A stretch of DNA of 64,000 nucleotides from Desulfitobacterium sp038181555. GTDB taxonomy: Bacteria; Bacillota; Desulfitobacteriia; Desulfitobacteriales; Desulfitobacteriaceae. The DNA lies in contig NZ_JBBWUA010000016.1 of the NCBI RefSeq assembly GCF_038181555.1, positions 1-64,000 on the forward strand, read 5' to 3'. How positions within the stretch are numbered: position 1 is the first letter of the stretch; the number at the start of each line of letters is the position of its first letter. The position numbers were made by a program, and so were the translations under genes. This document shows positions 52,330 through 61,530 of the stretch, in pieces. The notes beneath the pieces are model-generated. The model worked only from the letters and a program-made list of their open reading frames with translations, was not told where the DNA came from and made no database searches.

Positions 52330-53124
52330 TTGATTATAATTGGTGAACGAATTAATGGGATGTTTAAAGATATCGGCGACGCCCTTCGTAATAAAGATGC
52401 AAAGCCTATCCAAGAATGGGCATTGAAGCAACAAGAAGGTGGGGCTCATTATCTTGATGTTAATTCCGGACCGGCTGTTCCCAAGGAAGAACGTCCCGAG
52501 GCTTATGAGTGGATGGTCAAAGTAATCCAAGAAGTCTCTGAAATTCCTTTGTGCCTAGATTCTACAAACTATAATGCCATTGAAGCAGGCTTGAAGCTCT
52601 TAAAACGTCCGGGTATGATTAATTCTTGCCCCGCAGAGCGCGAAAAGATCGAGCGGGTATTCCCAATGGCTGTCCAATATAACGCGGCCTTAATCGGGTT
52701 GACTATGGACAATAAAGGCATCCCTAAAGATGCCGAAAACCGTATCGCCTTCGCTATGGAGCTTGTTGCAGCAGCAGATGAATTTGGGTTACCGATTGAT
52801 GAACTCTATATCGATCCCCTGATTTTGCCATGCAATGTTGCTCAAGAGCATGCACCGGAAGTTCTTGAATCTATCCGTATGGTAAAAACCCTATCTAATC
52901 CTGCACCCAAAACAGTTCTTGGACTTTCCAACGTATCACAAAATGCTTTGGATCGGCATCTCATTAACCGTACCTATTTAGCTATGGCAATGTCAGCAGG
53001 CCTGGATGCGGCTATTCTTGATGCTAACGACGACGATTTAGTTGACGTTGCAGCAACCTGTGAAATCCTCTTAAATAAGAGCATTTATGCGGATTCTTAT
53101 TTGAAAGTTTTCCGCCAGCGCTAA
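52330..53124 (+). CDS. acsE: Methyl-tetrahydrofolate:corrinoid protein methyltransferase AcsE
   Basis: The 264-aa TIM-barrel enzyme moves the methyl group from 5-methyl-tetrahydrofolate to the cobalt of AcsCD, which links the folate and carbonyl branches. It starts IIIGERINGMFKDIGDAL, close to the known enzyme, with DVNSGPAVPKEERPE, LCLDSTNYNAIEAGL, LYIDPLILPCNVAQEHAPEV and TVLGLSNVSQNAL. The TTG at 52330 gives the normal N-terminus and has AAAGGA 10 nt upstream; the GTG at 52321 is too near that site. It is the last gene of the operon, which ends at a strong terminator. Confidence 0.95.
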   Translation: MIIIGERINGMFKDIGDALRNKDAKPIQEWALKQQEGGAHYLDVNSGPAVPKEERPEAYEWMVKVIQEVSEIPLCLDSTNYNAIEAGLKLLKRPGMINSCPAEREKIERVFPMAVQYNAALIGLTMDNKGIPKDAENRIAFAMELVAAADEFGLPIDELYIDPLILPCNVAQEHAPEVLESIRMVKTLSNPAPKTVLGLSNVSQNALDRHLINRTYLAMAMSAGLDAAILDANDDDLVDVAATCEILLNKSIYADSYLKVFRQR

Positions 53125-53160
53125 GATTGTCATATCAATCATAAGCTAATCAACTCTTCT

Positions 53161-53189
53161 ACAGACCCCTTATAAGGGTCTGTTTTTTT
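53161..53189 (+). terminator. Terminator of the CODH/ACS operon
   Basis: ACAGACCC / GGGTCTGT pair around a 7-nt loop, then seven T. The following genes are thus a separate unit unless read-through occurs. Confidence 0.92.
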
Positions 53190-53345
53190 ATGTCCAAACA
53201 AATATTTCCTAACCGTCTCAGTAGGCGCGGATGCGAAAGGGCGACTAACTCCACGCTTCTTAAGCTGTTTATACTCAAATTAGACATACTCAGCCATTAA
53301 ACTGCATAGCTATCATGGAAAAGAAGTAAACGGAGGTGGACAACT

Positions 53346-54518
53346 TTGGAAGCCTTTTACAGCGATGATCAAGAAATACGGGAATGGGTTGATTTATTCA
53401 TCGAGAAATTATTTACCGTAAACCTGCTATCAGGAAATGACGCCGATGGCGAGTTTTATCAGGGACGGCAAGCTGTTGAAAAAATTGCATCATCTTTCCA
53501 AGAGATATTAGACCTACCCAATGAGGTCCTTATTGATGGTATCCGTCAGTTAGTAGAGCAACGATTACCTGACCATCGAGTGATAGACAATTTTCCGGAC
53601 TTTTACGTCCTTATGAATGATATGATACTGGCAGGACTACAAAGCATGAGAGAGAATGAAAAGGATCGTTTTCCTCAGCAGATATCTAATTTAAAAGGTC
53701 TGCAACACATAGAGGGTTCCTCAATCATGCCAAGCTCTAGAGTGGCACTTAATGGCAGCGGGACTTTAACTAAAGATAAAGAGATGGATTCTTCCTTTTC
53801 ATTAAGACATCACCTACTAAAAGCCTTTGATTCACCACTAGCTATCGATTCGTCGGCTGAAATAAGTATAGTGGAAACAGCACACAGTCCGGTTAGCGCG
53901 ACAAGCAATAGCCATATAGGTGTCACGGATGTAAGCTGCATCAGTGACAATATCATAGTTGAAGACACCTTAGTTGAAGACACCGTAGTAACTGACATCG
54001 CAATTGAAGACAGCTATAACTTAGAGTTTGTTGAAGAGTATAGTAGTGCCAAAGATGATGAATCCATACCTGCTTTAAGCATGTCGGTTACTCTGCAAAA
54101 AGAGGAAGACTCTCATGAGGACATAAGTTTTCCGCCTGCAAGAGATAGAGATCCTTTTCGCTTTAATGCCCAAAAAAAGAAAAATAATGATGTTCTGGCC
54201 GAAATTCCCGTTAAGCCAGTCGTCATGATCCAGGAAATACCCCAAAATGGCATGATGCTTTCTCGTGTCCTAAAGCAACTGTATGGGGACCTGCCCATTC
54301 AATGGAATATTACTGTTCAAAACCTTGTTTTCTTTGCCAAGGCTGGAGAACTACTAATTTATATAGAACCAAGTTACTCCTCGGAAGTTACTGAAACAGA
54401 AGCAAACAAAATCATTAAGAAAATTAAAAAGGACAACTTTAGGGTCTATATCTGCAAGCACGAGGATTTGGCCTATCCAAGACGTTTAGAAAGAGGAATT
54501 CGTCGAGTAAAGCGTTAA
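53346..54518 (+). CDS. Uncharacterised protein with acidic repeat linker
   Basis: I do not recognise this 390-aa protein. The N-terminal domain (about 1-115) is helical and acidic (QEIREWVDLFIEKLF, VEKIASSFQEILDLPNEVLIDGIRQLVEQRL). A long Ser/Asp/Glu-rich linker (about 125-300) carries the short repeats VEDTLVEDTVVTDIAIED. The C-terminal domain (about 305-390) is alpha/beta with a basic end (KQLYGDLPIQWNITVQNLVFF, then RRLERGIRRVKR). There is no membrane segment. TTG 53346 has GGAGGTGG upstream. It lies between the acs operon and degSU and may work with either; that is inference. Confidence 0.8.
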   Translation: MEAFYSDDQEIREWVDLFIEKLFTVNLLSGNDADGEFYQGRQAVEKIASSFQEILDLPNEVLIDGIRQLVEQRLPDHRVIDNFPDFYVLMNDMILAGLQSMRENEKDRFPQQISNLKGLQHIEGSSIMPSSRVALNGSGTLTKDKEMDSSFSLRHHLLKAFDSPLAIDSSAEISIVETAHSPVSATSNSHIGVTDVSCISDNIIVEDTLVEDTVVTDIAIEDSYNLEFVEEYSSAKDDESIPALSMSVTLQKEEDSHEDISFPPARDRDPFRFNAQKKKNNDVLAEIPVKPVVMIQEIPQNGMMLSRVLKQLYGDLPIQWNITVQNLVFFAKAGELLIYIEPSYSSEVTETEANKIIKKIKKDNFRVYICKHEDLAYPRRLERGIRRVKR

Positions 54519-54624
54519 CAAGTAACTTTCAACACCCTTTTTCCATTTGACAGGTAGGATATTAAATGCAAGGTGTCGAATACAGTCAAAGAATAAAAAG
54601 GTAGTGTTGAAAAGAGGGACAACA

Positions 54625-55764
54625 GTGACAGACCGATTGGGTATCATCATTAGCAATACCCTAAATGCGATCGAATCCAGCAAGGAAGAGATTTTTTACA
54701 TTGCCGAAACAACCCGCGCAGAAAACGAGCGATTAAAACAGGAATCTTCTCAGATTAAGGGAGAGATTCTGCGCATTATTGATGACGTGGACAAATATCA
54801 AAAATTAGAACGCCGACTTCGACAACGGCTAATGGAAGTGAGCAGGGATTTCGGGAATTATTCGGAAAAGGTGATGTTGGATACATACACTCAGACGAAA
54901 GATGTTCAAGTTCAACTACAACTGCTCCAATCCCAAGAAAACCAATTGAGAAGCCGACGAGATGAAATTGAACGTTCTTTAAAACAAATGGAAAAAACTA
55001 TCGTACGAGCCGAAACCTTACTTAATCAAGTGACCTTAGCCATTAATCTTTTGCATGGCGGAATAGCCGAGCTTAACCATAACAATCCTCCTGAGAATAG
55101 GCAAGAAACAGCCCTCAAAATTATTCGTGCACAAGATGAAGAGAGACGTAGAATTGCCCGCGAGATTCATGATGGGCCGGCTCAAAATCTTGCGAATATT
55201 GTTTTAAGATTAGAAATTACTGAAAAGCTACTTGCACTTGATCCAAATCGTGTGCGAACAGAAATCTCTGATCTTAAAGGGCTGGTTCGTGCTAACTTAA
55301 AGGATATTAGGCGTATTATCTTTGATTTACGCCCCATTGCTCTTGATCAGCAAGGCTTTATTTCTGCTCTTGATAGATATTTGATCAATTTCCAAGAGAC
55401 ATATAGTATAATCTGCGATTTTCAAGTGTTGGGTAAAGAAAGGAATCTATTACCTGCTATAGAAGTCGCCCTTTTTCGTTCCCTTCAAGAAGGCATGACC
55501 AACATAGCTAAACATGCACATACCAATTGGGCAAGAATCCTCATTGTCTATGAGGATTCTCAAATAACTATTCAAATCACCGATCGCGGAAATGGTTTCA
55601 ATGTGGACGATGCGTTTATTAATCCAGGAGATCATTTTGGTTTGATTGGTATGAAAGAGAGAATTGAAATGTTTAAAGGTCAAATGAAAATTAAATCTTC
55701 CCCATTGAAAGGGACCACAGTAAAGCTCATCATACCAACAAGTAACGAGGAGGGATGGGAATGA
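54625..55764 (+). CDS. degS: DegS-like cytoplasmic sensor histidine kinase
   Basis: The 379-aa kinase lacks membrane helices. The N-terminal DegS sensor part (about 1-150) is a long coiled coil. The HisKA_3 box is EERRRIAREIHDGPAQNL with the phospho-acceptor His182, and the C-terminal ATPase domain shows SLQEGMTNIAKHAH, DRGNGFN and FGLIGMKERIEMFKG. GTG 54625 is chosen because AGAGGGA lies just upstream; the longer frame to 54547 lacks a site. The response regulator follows with a 4-bp overlap. In Bacillus, DegS-DegU govern exoenzymes and motility; the targets here are unknown. Confidence 0.9.
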   Translation: MTDRLGIIISNTLNAIESSKEEIFYIAETTRAENERLKQESSQIKGEILRIIDDVDKYQKLERRLRQRLMEVSRDFGNYSEKVMLDTYTQTKDVQVQLQLLQSQENQLRSRRDEIERSLKQMEKTIVRAETLLNQVTLAINLLHGGIAELNHNNPPENRQETALKIIRAQDEERRRIAREIHDGPAQNLANIVLRLEITEKLLALDPNRVRTEISDLKGLVRANLKDIRRIIFDLRPIALDQQGFISALDRYLINFQETYSIICDFQVLGKERNLLPAIEVALFRSLQEGMTNIAKHAHTNWARILIVYEDSQITIQITDRGNGFNVDDAFINPGDHFGLIGMKERIEMFKGQMKIKSSPLKGTTVKLIIPTSNEEGWE

Positions 55765-56399
55765 TACGAGTTGTGATTGCCGATGACCATCCACTTCTGC
55801 GTGAAGGGTTGAGAAGAATCCTAGAATTTGAAGAGGGAATTCAAGTGGTTTGTGAAGTGGGAGATGGCCAAGGTGCGATCAATGTATCACGTACCTTAGA
55901 TTATGACATATTACTTATGGATTTAAATATGCCCGGTGTCAATGGATTAGAAGCCTGTCGGGTCATACGTCGCGAAAAAGAGAAGATTGGTATTCTAGTT
56001 CTGACTGTGGATGACTCCGATGAAAAAGTATTTCAAGTCCTTCAGCTCGGTGTTGCCGGTTACCTCCTGAAGGATGTAGATCCTAAAACTTTAGTCGACT
56101 CCATCCACAAAGTATATAACGGGCAGCCAATACTATCTCCAGCAGTTACCGGAAAATTACTTGGACAATTAGCAAATCCCCCTCATACAAAAGAAACCTA
56201 TGGATTGAGTGATCGAGAATTGCAAATCCTAACCTATGTCGTTAAAGGCTCATCTAATCGTGAAATCGGACAAGCACTGTATATCAGCGAAAAGACAGTA
56301 AAGAATCATCTGTCCAGCATTTTTCGCAAGCTGGAGGTTGAGGATCGTACGCAAGCCGCCTTAAAAGCAGTAAAGCTCAAAATGGTGCAGTTGGATTGA
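55761..56399 (+). CDS. degU: DegU-like response regulator
   Basis: The 212-aa regulator has a receiver domain (IADDHPLLREGLRRIL; phospho-acceptor Asp54 in ILLMDLNMPGVNG; Lys in GYLLKDVDP) and a C-terminal LuxR/NarL-type helix-turn-helix (LSDRELQILTYVVKGSSNREIGQALYISEKTVKNHLSSIFRKL). ATG 55761 follows GGAGGG by 6 nt and overlaps the kinase stop (ATGA), so the pair is translationally coupled. Confidence 0.93.
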   Translation: MIRVVIADDHPLLREGLRRILEFEEGIQVVCEVGDGQGAINVSRTLDYDILLMDLNMPGVNGLEACRVIRREKEKIGILVLTVDDSDEKVFQVLQLGVAGYLLKDVDPKTLVDSIHKVYNGQPILSPAVTGKLLGQLANPPHTKETYGLSDRELQILTYVVKGSSNREIGQALYISEKTVKNHLSSIFRKLEVEDRTQAALKAVKLKMVQLD

Positions 56400-56449
56400 T
56401 TTAATGATAAGAAAGACTTCATGACAATATCGGGCAAACGGAGGGTTAT

Positions 56450-58171
56450 ATGAAAATAAGTTTCTATGGTTCGGCACAAGTGGTAACCGGTTCATCATAC
56501 CTAGTTGAGGCTGGTGATGAGCGTATACTTGTTGATTGTGGGTTATTTCAAGGTTCTAAGGCCATAAAAGAGCTCAATTATGGACCATTTCCTTATAATC
56601 CTGCGGAGATTGATGCTGTCATCCTGACACATGCTCACACCGATCATACAGGATTAATTCCTAAACTTATTAAACACGGTTTTAAAGGAAGAATCTACGC
56701 TACCCCTGAGACAGTAAAACTGTGTTCAATCATGCTTCCCGACAGCGGTCATATTCAAGAGATGGAAGTCGAACGCAAAAATCGGCGATTAGCACGGACT
56801 CGCCAAGACCTGCTGACACCTATATATACTGCCCAAGACGCTTTAGACGCTATGCAATATTTTTCGCCAGTGAATTACAATCAAAATACTGTTCTATCCG
56901 AACATTTCAGCTTTACCTTTCATGATGCGGGGCATATTTTAGGCTCGGCCTATGTGAGGTTAACCATCAATGAGGGAGGCCTTCAAAAAACAGTCGTTTT
57001 TTCTGGCGATATCGGAAACTATAACCAACCCTATATTGAAAATCCGAGCACGATATGCTCGGCAGACATTGTCCTCGTTGAGACAACCTATGGAAATCGT
57101 CAACATGAAAACAGGAGTAACCGGCTTGAACATCTAGCAGAGATTATTCGAGAGGCTCATCAAGCAGGAGGAAATCTTATCATTCCTGCCTTTGCTATTG
57201 AGCGCACTCAAGATCTCTTATTTTATATCCGTAAATTACAAACCCAAAAAGAGATTCCCGTCCTGCCTATCTATGTGGATAGTCCTTTAGCCATTGCTGC
57301 GACAAAAATATTTCAAGAGAATCCTCATAATTTTGATGATGAGACACTGGCCATGATTGATAGGGGGGAAAACCCTCTAATCATGCCAAATGTTCATTAC
57401 AGCCTAACGTCAGAGGAGTCCATGGCCATCAATAAAATCGAAGGCGGCGCAATTATTATCGCCGCTAGTGGAATGGCTGATGCGGGACGAATTAAGCATC
57501 ATCTTAAACATAATTTATGGCGGGAGAAAGCCACTGTCTTATTTGTTGGTTATCAAGCACAAGGGACCCTCGGCCGTAGAATTGTCGAAGGTGCTAAAGA
57601 GGTCACCGTCCTCGGCGAGAAGATCTCCGTTCGTGCAAATATCCGCAAAATGGAAGGATTGTCAGCCCACGCGGACCAATCCCAGCTATTAGAGTGGCTA
57701 TCTTGTTTAGGTACAAATGCCGATAGTATCATTCTAGTCCACGGCGAACCTGATGTGCAAAATGTATTTTCCCAAAAAATCCAGGAACAGTTTGGAAAAA
57801 TTCCCTGGATACCACAACTTGGCGAACAATTAGAGATTAAGGATAAAGAGATTATCCCTTATCCACCAGCAGAACCATGGCTTAAGGCCATTGAAGAACA
57901 AGCTAAGCAATCCATAGATACAAATCAAGACGAAGAGGAGGAACATGTAACCTCCGGCCTTCGATCGAATCTTCCACCTATGCCAAGAACAAAAGCTGGC
58001 AAGGTTAAGGCTTCTCAGGCTCAAGTCAACAAAGCTATGCAGCGTCTGCGTCATCGTTTGAAGGTTCTAGTCGATCAGGGTAAACGGTCAAATAATTTAG
58101 ATTATACCCTGAATGTCATCGACACCATAAACCAGTGGCTCGATCAAACAATAGATCTCCGCAGGAAGTAA
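56450..58171 (+). CDS. Beta-CASP metallo-beta-lactamase RNA nuclease
   Basis: The 573-aa protein has a metallo-beta-lactamase domain with HAHTDH (His61-His66), HDAGHILGSAYVRL and the motif SGDIGNYNQP, then a beta-CASP insert (PAFAIERTQDLLFYI, IYVDSPLAIAATKIF, GAIIIAASGMADAGRIKHHL) and the RMMBL end (GLSAHADQSQLLEWLS, ILVHGEPD). These are RNA-processing exo/endonucleases of the KEA (YciB)/CPSF-like group. A basic C-terminal tail of about 100 aa follows (PRTKAGKVKASQAQVNKAMQRL), which may bind RNA. The ATG has GGAGGG upstream. Confidence 0.9.
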   Translation: MKISFYGSAQVVTGSSYLVEAGDERILVDCGLFQGSKAIKELNYGPFPYNPAEIDAVILTHAHTDHTGLIPKLIKHGFKGRIYATPETVKLCSIMLPDSGHIQEMEVERKNRRLARTRQDLLTPIYTAQDALDAMQYFSPVNYNQNTVLSEHFSFTFHDAGHILGSAYVRLTINEGGLQKTVVFSGDIGNYNQPYIENPSTICSADIVLVETTYGNRQHENRSNRLEHLAEIIREAHQAGGNLIIPAFAIERTQDLLFYIRKLQTQKEIPVLPIYVDSPLAIAATKIFQENPHNFDDETLAMIDRGENPLIMPNVHYSLTSEESMAINKIEGGAIIIAASGMADAGRIKHHLKHNLWREKATVLFVGYQAQGTLGRRIVEGAKEVTVLGEKISVRANIRKMEGLSAHADQSQLLEWLSCLGTNADSIILVHGEPDVQNVFSQKIQEQFGKIPWIPQLGEQLEIKDKEIIPYPPAEPWLKAIEEQAKQSIDTNQDEEEEHVTSGLRSNLPPMPRTKAGKVKASQAQVNKAMQRLRHRLKVLVDQGKRSNNLDYTLNVIDTINQWLDQTIDLRRK

Positions 58172-58187
58172 GGTAAGGGATGAACCC

Positions 58188-58778
58188 TTAGATATAAGCA
58201 AATTCTGAAGTTTGTTTCTTTATTCCTGATAAAAATCTTAAGATTTCTTCACGTCGCTTTACAGCTAGTCGTTTTCCGGTTTTTGTAGAGACCTTGTTCG
58301 GCAATGCTTCGGCAAAAATGCGGGCTCTGTCGATAGCATCTTCCGGGGTACGGATTAACTCGTCTTGTCCAATCAAACTGAATAGACGAGTGAGGCCGAT
58401 ATTGCCTAGATTGTCGAGGATATCCGAGTCCCGTAGGTAGAGCGCTTCATCACTTCTACCTGGCTCAGAATAGTACATATGACTTTCAATAGCTTCCAAG
58501 ACAATCGGGATCTTGTGACTTGGAAAAGCCATCCTTTGCAAAATATTTGCGGCGACTCCCTTGGAACGAAGGGAGTGATCCACATTGGCTAAGGCATAAG
58601 CGGGATATCTACCTATATCATGGAGTAGCGCTGAATAATACAGTACCTCATCATCTAAATCTATGGGCGCTGCTAATTCTTTAGCAAGTAGATAGACACG
58701 TGTACAATGCTTTACTCCCCATGCATGGTGAGCTCCTGATTTATTGATAATTTGGATGAGTTCTTCATGCTGTCCCAT
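58188..58778 (-). CDS. HD domain phosphohydrolase
   Basis: The 196-aa protein has an HD domain. His in HAWGVKHCTRVYLLAKEL is metal ligand 1, His-Asp in YYSALLHDIGRYP is the HD pair, then HSLRSKGVAANIL, IESHMYYSEPG and DSDILDNLG. Such proteins are metal-dependent phosphohydrolases that act on nucleotides or related substrates. The substrate cannot be told. The ATG has TAGGAGG upstream. It converges with the beta-CASP gene, 16 nt apart, with no clear terminator between. Confidence 0.87.
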   Translation of the reverse strand: MGQHEELIQIINKSGAHHAWGVKHCTRVYLLAKELAAPIDLDDEVLYYSALLHDIGRYPAYALANVDHSLRSKGVAANILQRMAFPSHKIPIVLEAIESHMYYSEPGRSDEALYLRDSDILDNLGNIGLTRLFSLIGQDELIRTPEDAIDRARIFAEALPNKVSTKTGKRLAVKRREEILRFLSGIKKQTSEFAYI

Positions 58779-58985
58779 CTGGAATCAACCTCCTAATTAT
58801 TGTATAATTTGAATATACGCCACCGGATAATTATATTCCTTTAATTTCCATCTTCGGTTAACGAAATATTACCCATCTTTTCGAGCTTAATCATTGAATT
58901 TCAACCCATTTATTTAAACACCCAAAAATACTCTCCCCAAAAACTTAAAATACGTTATAATTGTCCTTTAGAGGAGTGAATTTTT

Positions 58986-59756
58986 ATGTCTAGAACCAAT
59001 CTTTATGGGAGCTTTGTACAAGCTCTTTTCTTTTCTGGAACAGTAAGTATTCCAAAGTACTTCCTAAATCATTATTCGGAGCTGGAAATCAGCCATATTG
59101 AAGCTTTGTTGATTATCCAAATCATGGGGGAGATTGAAACCAGTCCCAATCCTTCCGCTCAACTTCTTGCCCAGCGTATGAACCTAGAGGTAATTCAAGT
59201 AGAAGAAATGATTGCTCATCTTATGAGCCGCAATTATCTATCCCTGAAAAAACACTGGAATCATGAAGATCATCAATCCTCATTAGGATATAGCTTTGTT
59301 GGACTAATTGAAGAATTAGCTGAACGTTGGGCAATCGATGAATTTAAGCACTTCGAGGCTGAACAAAACCAGCGTAAGGAACCCAATGATCCACTCCAGA
59401 ACTCAACTTGTTCAACTTCCATAGGACAGATTATCACCACGTTTGAACAGGAATTAGGACGCCCTGTGACCCCGATTGAATGCGAGGTCATAGATACCTG
59501 GATCACCTCTAATTTCTCTGAAGAATTGATTCTTGCCGCTTTTAAACGTGGTGTTATGGCCGGTATACGTAATTTCCGTTATATTGACTCTATCCTACGA
59601 GAATGGGAAAAAAAAGGACTGCGTACCTTGCAAGAGGTTGAAGCCGATGATGTATATTTTCAATCCAGACAGGAGAAATCTCGCTTCAAAAAAACATCCC
59701 CCCAACAGTCTAATCGTAAGGTGTCGCCGGATAAGTATGAAAATTTTTATCTTTAA
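58986..59756 (+). CDS. dnaD: DnaD-like replication initiation protein
   Basis: This 256-aa protein has a winged-helix N-terminal DnaD domain (about 18-95; FLNHYSELEISHIEALLIIQIMGEIET, then HLMSRNYLSLKK) and a C-terminal DnaB_2/DnaD domain (about 140-225; TFEQELGRPVTPIECEVIDTWI, then EELILAAFKRGVMAGIRNFRYIDSILREWEKKGL). It remodels the origin and recruits the helicase loader. It is 21 nt before the loader gene, which supports the role. The ATG has AGAGGAG upstream. Confidence 0.9.
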   Translation: MSRTNLYGSFVQALFFSGTVSIPKYFLNHYSELEISHIEALLIIQIMGEIETSPNPSAQLLAQRMNLEVIQVEEMIAHLMSRNYLSLKKHWNHEDHQSSLGYSFVGLIEELAERWAIDEFKHFEAEQNQRKEPNDPLQNSTCSTSIGQIITTFEQELGRPVTPIECEVIDTWITSNFSEELILAAFKRGVMAGIRNFRYIDSILREWEKKGLRTLQEVEADDVYFQSRQEKSRFKKTSPQQSNRKVSPDKYENFYL

Positions 59757-59777
59757 GAAAGGAGCAAGAGGTACATC

Positions 59778-60608
59778 ATGAAATCGTTAAAAGATATTAT
59801 GCAAGAAAATTATCTCAATGAGCTTAAGAAAAAACGAGACATTACTGACGATACTCAAGTTGATATTTCTAACAACCTACCTAAACCCAGTGTGAATTGC
59901 TCACTTTGTGAAGATCGCGGTATAATTTTTGATGGAACCTCGGCACGTCCCTGCACTTGTATGCAACAAAAACGTATGGAAAACCTTTTTCGCCATGCGC
60001 GGATGGCGCGAGGGTTACTCAATTGCCGATTTGACAATTTTAATACAAAATATTATCAAAGCTCCTCTAAACCCCATGATCCCAACTATCTTGAAAATGC
60101 GTTGAAAGCCTTAAACGCCTCACGAGAGTTTGTTGATCGGTGTTTGAATGATTATCATGGCTTAGGACTGATGCTCACTGGGCCTGTTGGGGCCGGCAAA
60201 ACCTTTCTGGCCGCTTCTATTGCCAATGCATTGATGGAAAAGGAACAACAAGTTCTCTTTCTGGTGGTTCCCGACCTATTGGATCAGCTACGCGCAACCT
60301 ATAAGACGGATGAAAATGAGATGGATCTCTTGGATTCAGCTCGTGAAATTCCTATCCTTATTCTCGACGATTTAGGTGCGCACAACTACACGGAATGGAC
60401 TCGCAACCGAATCTATTCGATTATCAATTACAGAATGAATGAGCAGTTACCTACAGTTATAACCTCCAATTTATCTCTAGAGGAAATGGAAGAGCACTTA
60501 GGGTTGCGCACAACCTCACGTCTTATTCAATCCTGTCGAATTTTCAAAATGGATGTTGAACAAGATATTCGTTTGCGACAATACCAAGATAGAGAAAGAA
60601 AAAAATAA
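59778..60608 (+). CDS. dnaI: DnaI/DnaC-like helicase loader ATPase
   Basis: The 276-aa AAA+ protein loads the replicative helicase. The N-terminal part has a zinc-binding-type pattern (CSLCEDRG, then RPCTC; about 38-58). The ATPase domain shows Walker A GPVGAGKTF (135-143), Walker B ILILDDLGAHNYTEW and the arginine-rich end TTSRLIQSCRIFKM. It follows dnaD in one operon; the AAAGGAGC site lies before the ATG. The DNA replication role is inferred from the family and the neighbour. Confidence 0.92.
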   Translation: MKSLKDIMQENYLNELKKKRDITDDTQVDISNNLPKPSVNCSLCEDRGIIFDGTSARPCTCMQQKRMENLFRHARMARGLLNCRFDNFNTKYYQSSSKPHDPNYLENALKALNASREFVDRCLNDYHGLGLMLTGPVGAGKTFLAASIANALMEKEQQVLFLVVPDLLDQLRATYKTDENEMDLLDSAREIPILILDDLGAHNYTEWTRNRIYSIINYRMNEQLPTVITSNLSLEEMEEHLGLRTTSRLIQSCRIFKMDVEQDIRLRQYQDRERKK

Positions 60609-60622
60609 TGAATTAGTTTCAG

Positions 60623-60661
60623 AAAGTATGCATGTCCTGAAGAAGACATGCATACTTTTTT
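60623..60661 (+). terminator. Terminator of dnaD-dnaI
   Basis: The perfect 14-bp stem AAAGTATGCATGTC / GACATGCATACTTT has an 8-nt loop and is followed by further T residues. Confidence 0.9.
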
Positions 60662-60694
60662 CTTAGAGAAAGAATCCGAATGGAGGTGCCTGAG

Positions 60695-61261
60695 ATGGCC
60701 AAAATTATCGCGATTAATCGCAAATACTTTACTGTTTTTCTAAGTGCATTGTTAGTCTGTCTCCTTGGGATTGCTGGAGTCACCCTTTGGAAAACAACGC
60801 AAGCCAGTGCAAATGGAGCAGTACCTGAAGTTAAAATGTTAGGGGTCGCCGTTGAGCCCGGTTCATTTACTCAGGATTTAACCTATGGGACTGTCACCAT
60901 TAAATCCAGTCAAGTTATCAACGCCAATAAGTTCGATCTGATCGCAACGGTGCAAAACACCACCGGTGGCAAAATGACCAATATTCCCATTGAGTTAGAG
61001 GTCTCCTTGGTTGGAGATGACAAACAGAAGGTAAGTAAAATCGGAACTCTTCCTTCCCTTGATCCAGGAGCAACTGCAAGAGTAGCTTTTCGTGAGATTA
61101 AGTCTCTCGGTGACGCGGCAGGGAAGAGCGCTACTGACGGACAACATAAAATCACCCTAAGAGTAAAACCAAACGTTGAGGGCGGCATTACTCAGAACAC
61201 AGAAGCGAGCTTTTTCTTTAATGTAGACTCTACTGTAAAATCCCCCAGTGGAAACAAATAA
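60695..61261 (+). CDS. Hypothetical exported or membrane-anchored protein
   Basis: The protein of 188 aa is not recognised. It has a signal anchor (YFTVFLSALLVCLLGIAGVTLW, about 9-31) and an extracellular Ig-like or FxLYD-like beta-rich domain (VKMLGVAVEPG, KSSQVINANKFDLIATVQNT, ATARVAFREIKSL, HKITLRVKPNV). ATG 60695 follows GGAGGTG by 6 nt. It stands first in a run of three unassigned envelope proteins. Confidence 0.75.
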   Translation: MAKIIAINRKYFTVFLSALLVCLLGIAGVTLWKTTQASANGAVPEVKMLGVAVEPGSFTQDLTYGTVTIKSSQVINANKFDLIATVQNTTGGKMTNIPIELEVSLVGDDKQKVSKIGTLPSLDPGATARVAFREIKSLGDAAGKSATDGQHKITLRVKPNVEGGITQNTEASFFFNVDSTVKSPSGNK

Positions 61262-61402
61262 GATTTGACACTGCTATTGATTCTATTATTGATATTATTA
61301 TCTAGTATGATAATATAATTTCAGAAAGCAACACTAGAATGTAATATCATAATTTAGTAAACGAATGAAATCAGAAAAAACAAGAAGCTTAGCTACTGTA
61401 TC

Positions 61403-61430
61403 AGAGGTGTATAAAATTACACCTCTTTTT
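61403..61430 (+). terminator. Terminator after the exported protein gene
   Basis: AGAGGTGTA / TACACCTCT pair around a 6-nt loop, then TTTTT. Confidence 0.85.
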
Positions 61431-61530
61431 CTATTTCTTTCGCATTCGGACATAATATAGATAGATTACTGAGATGCCTTGCTTAGAACAGGACAACACT
61501 GAATTCCATATATTGCTAACAAGGAAGAAG

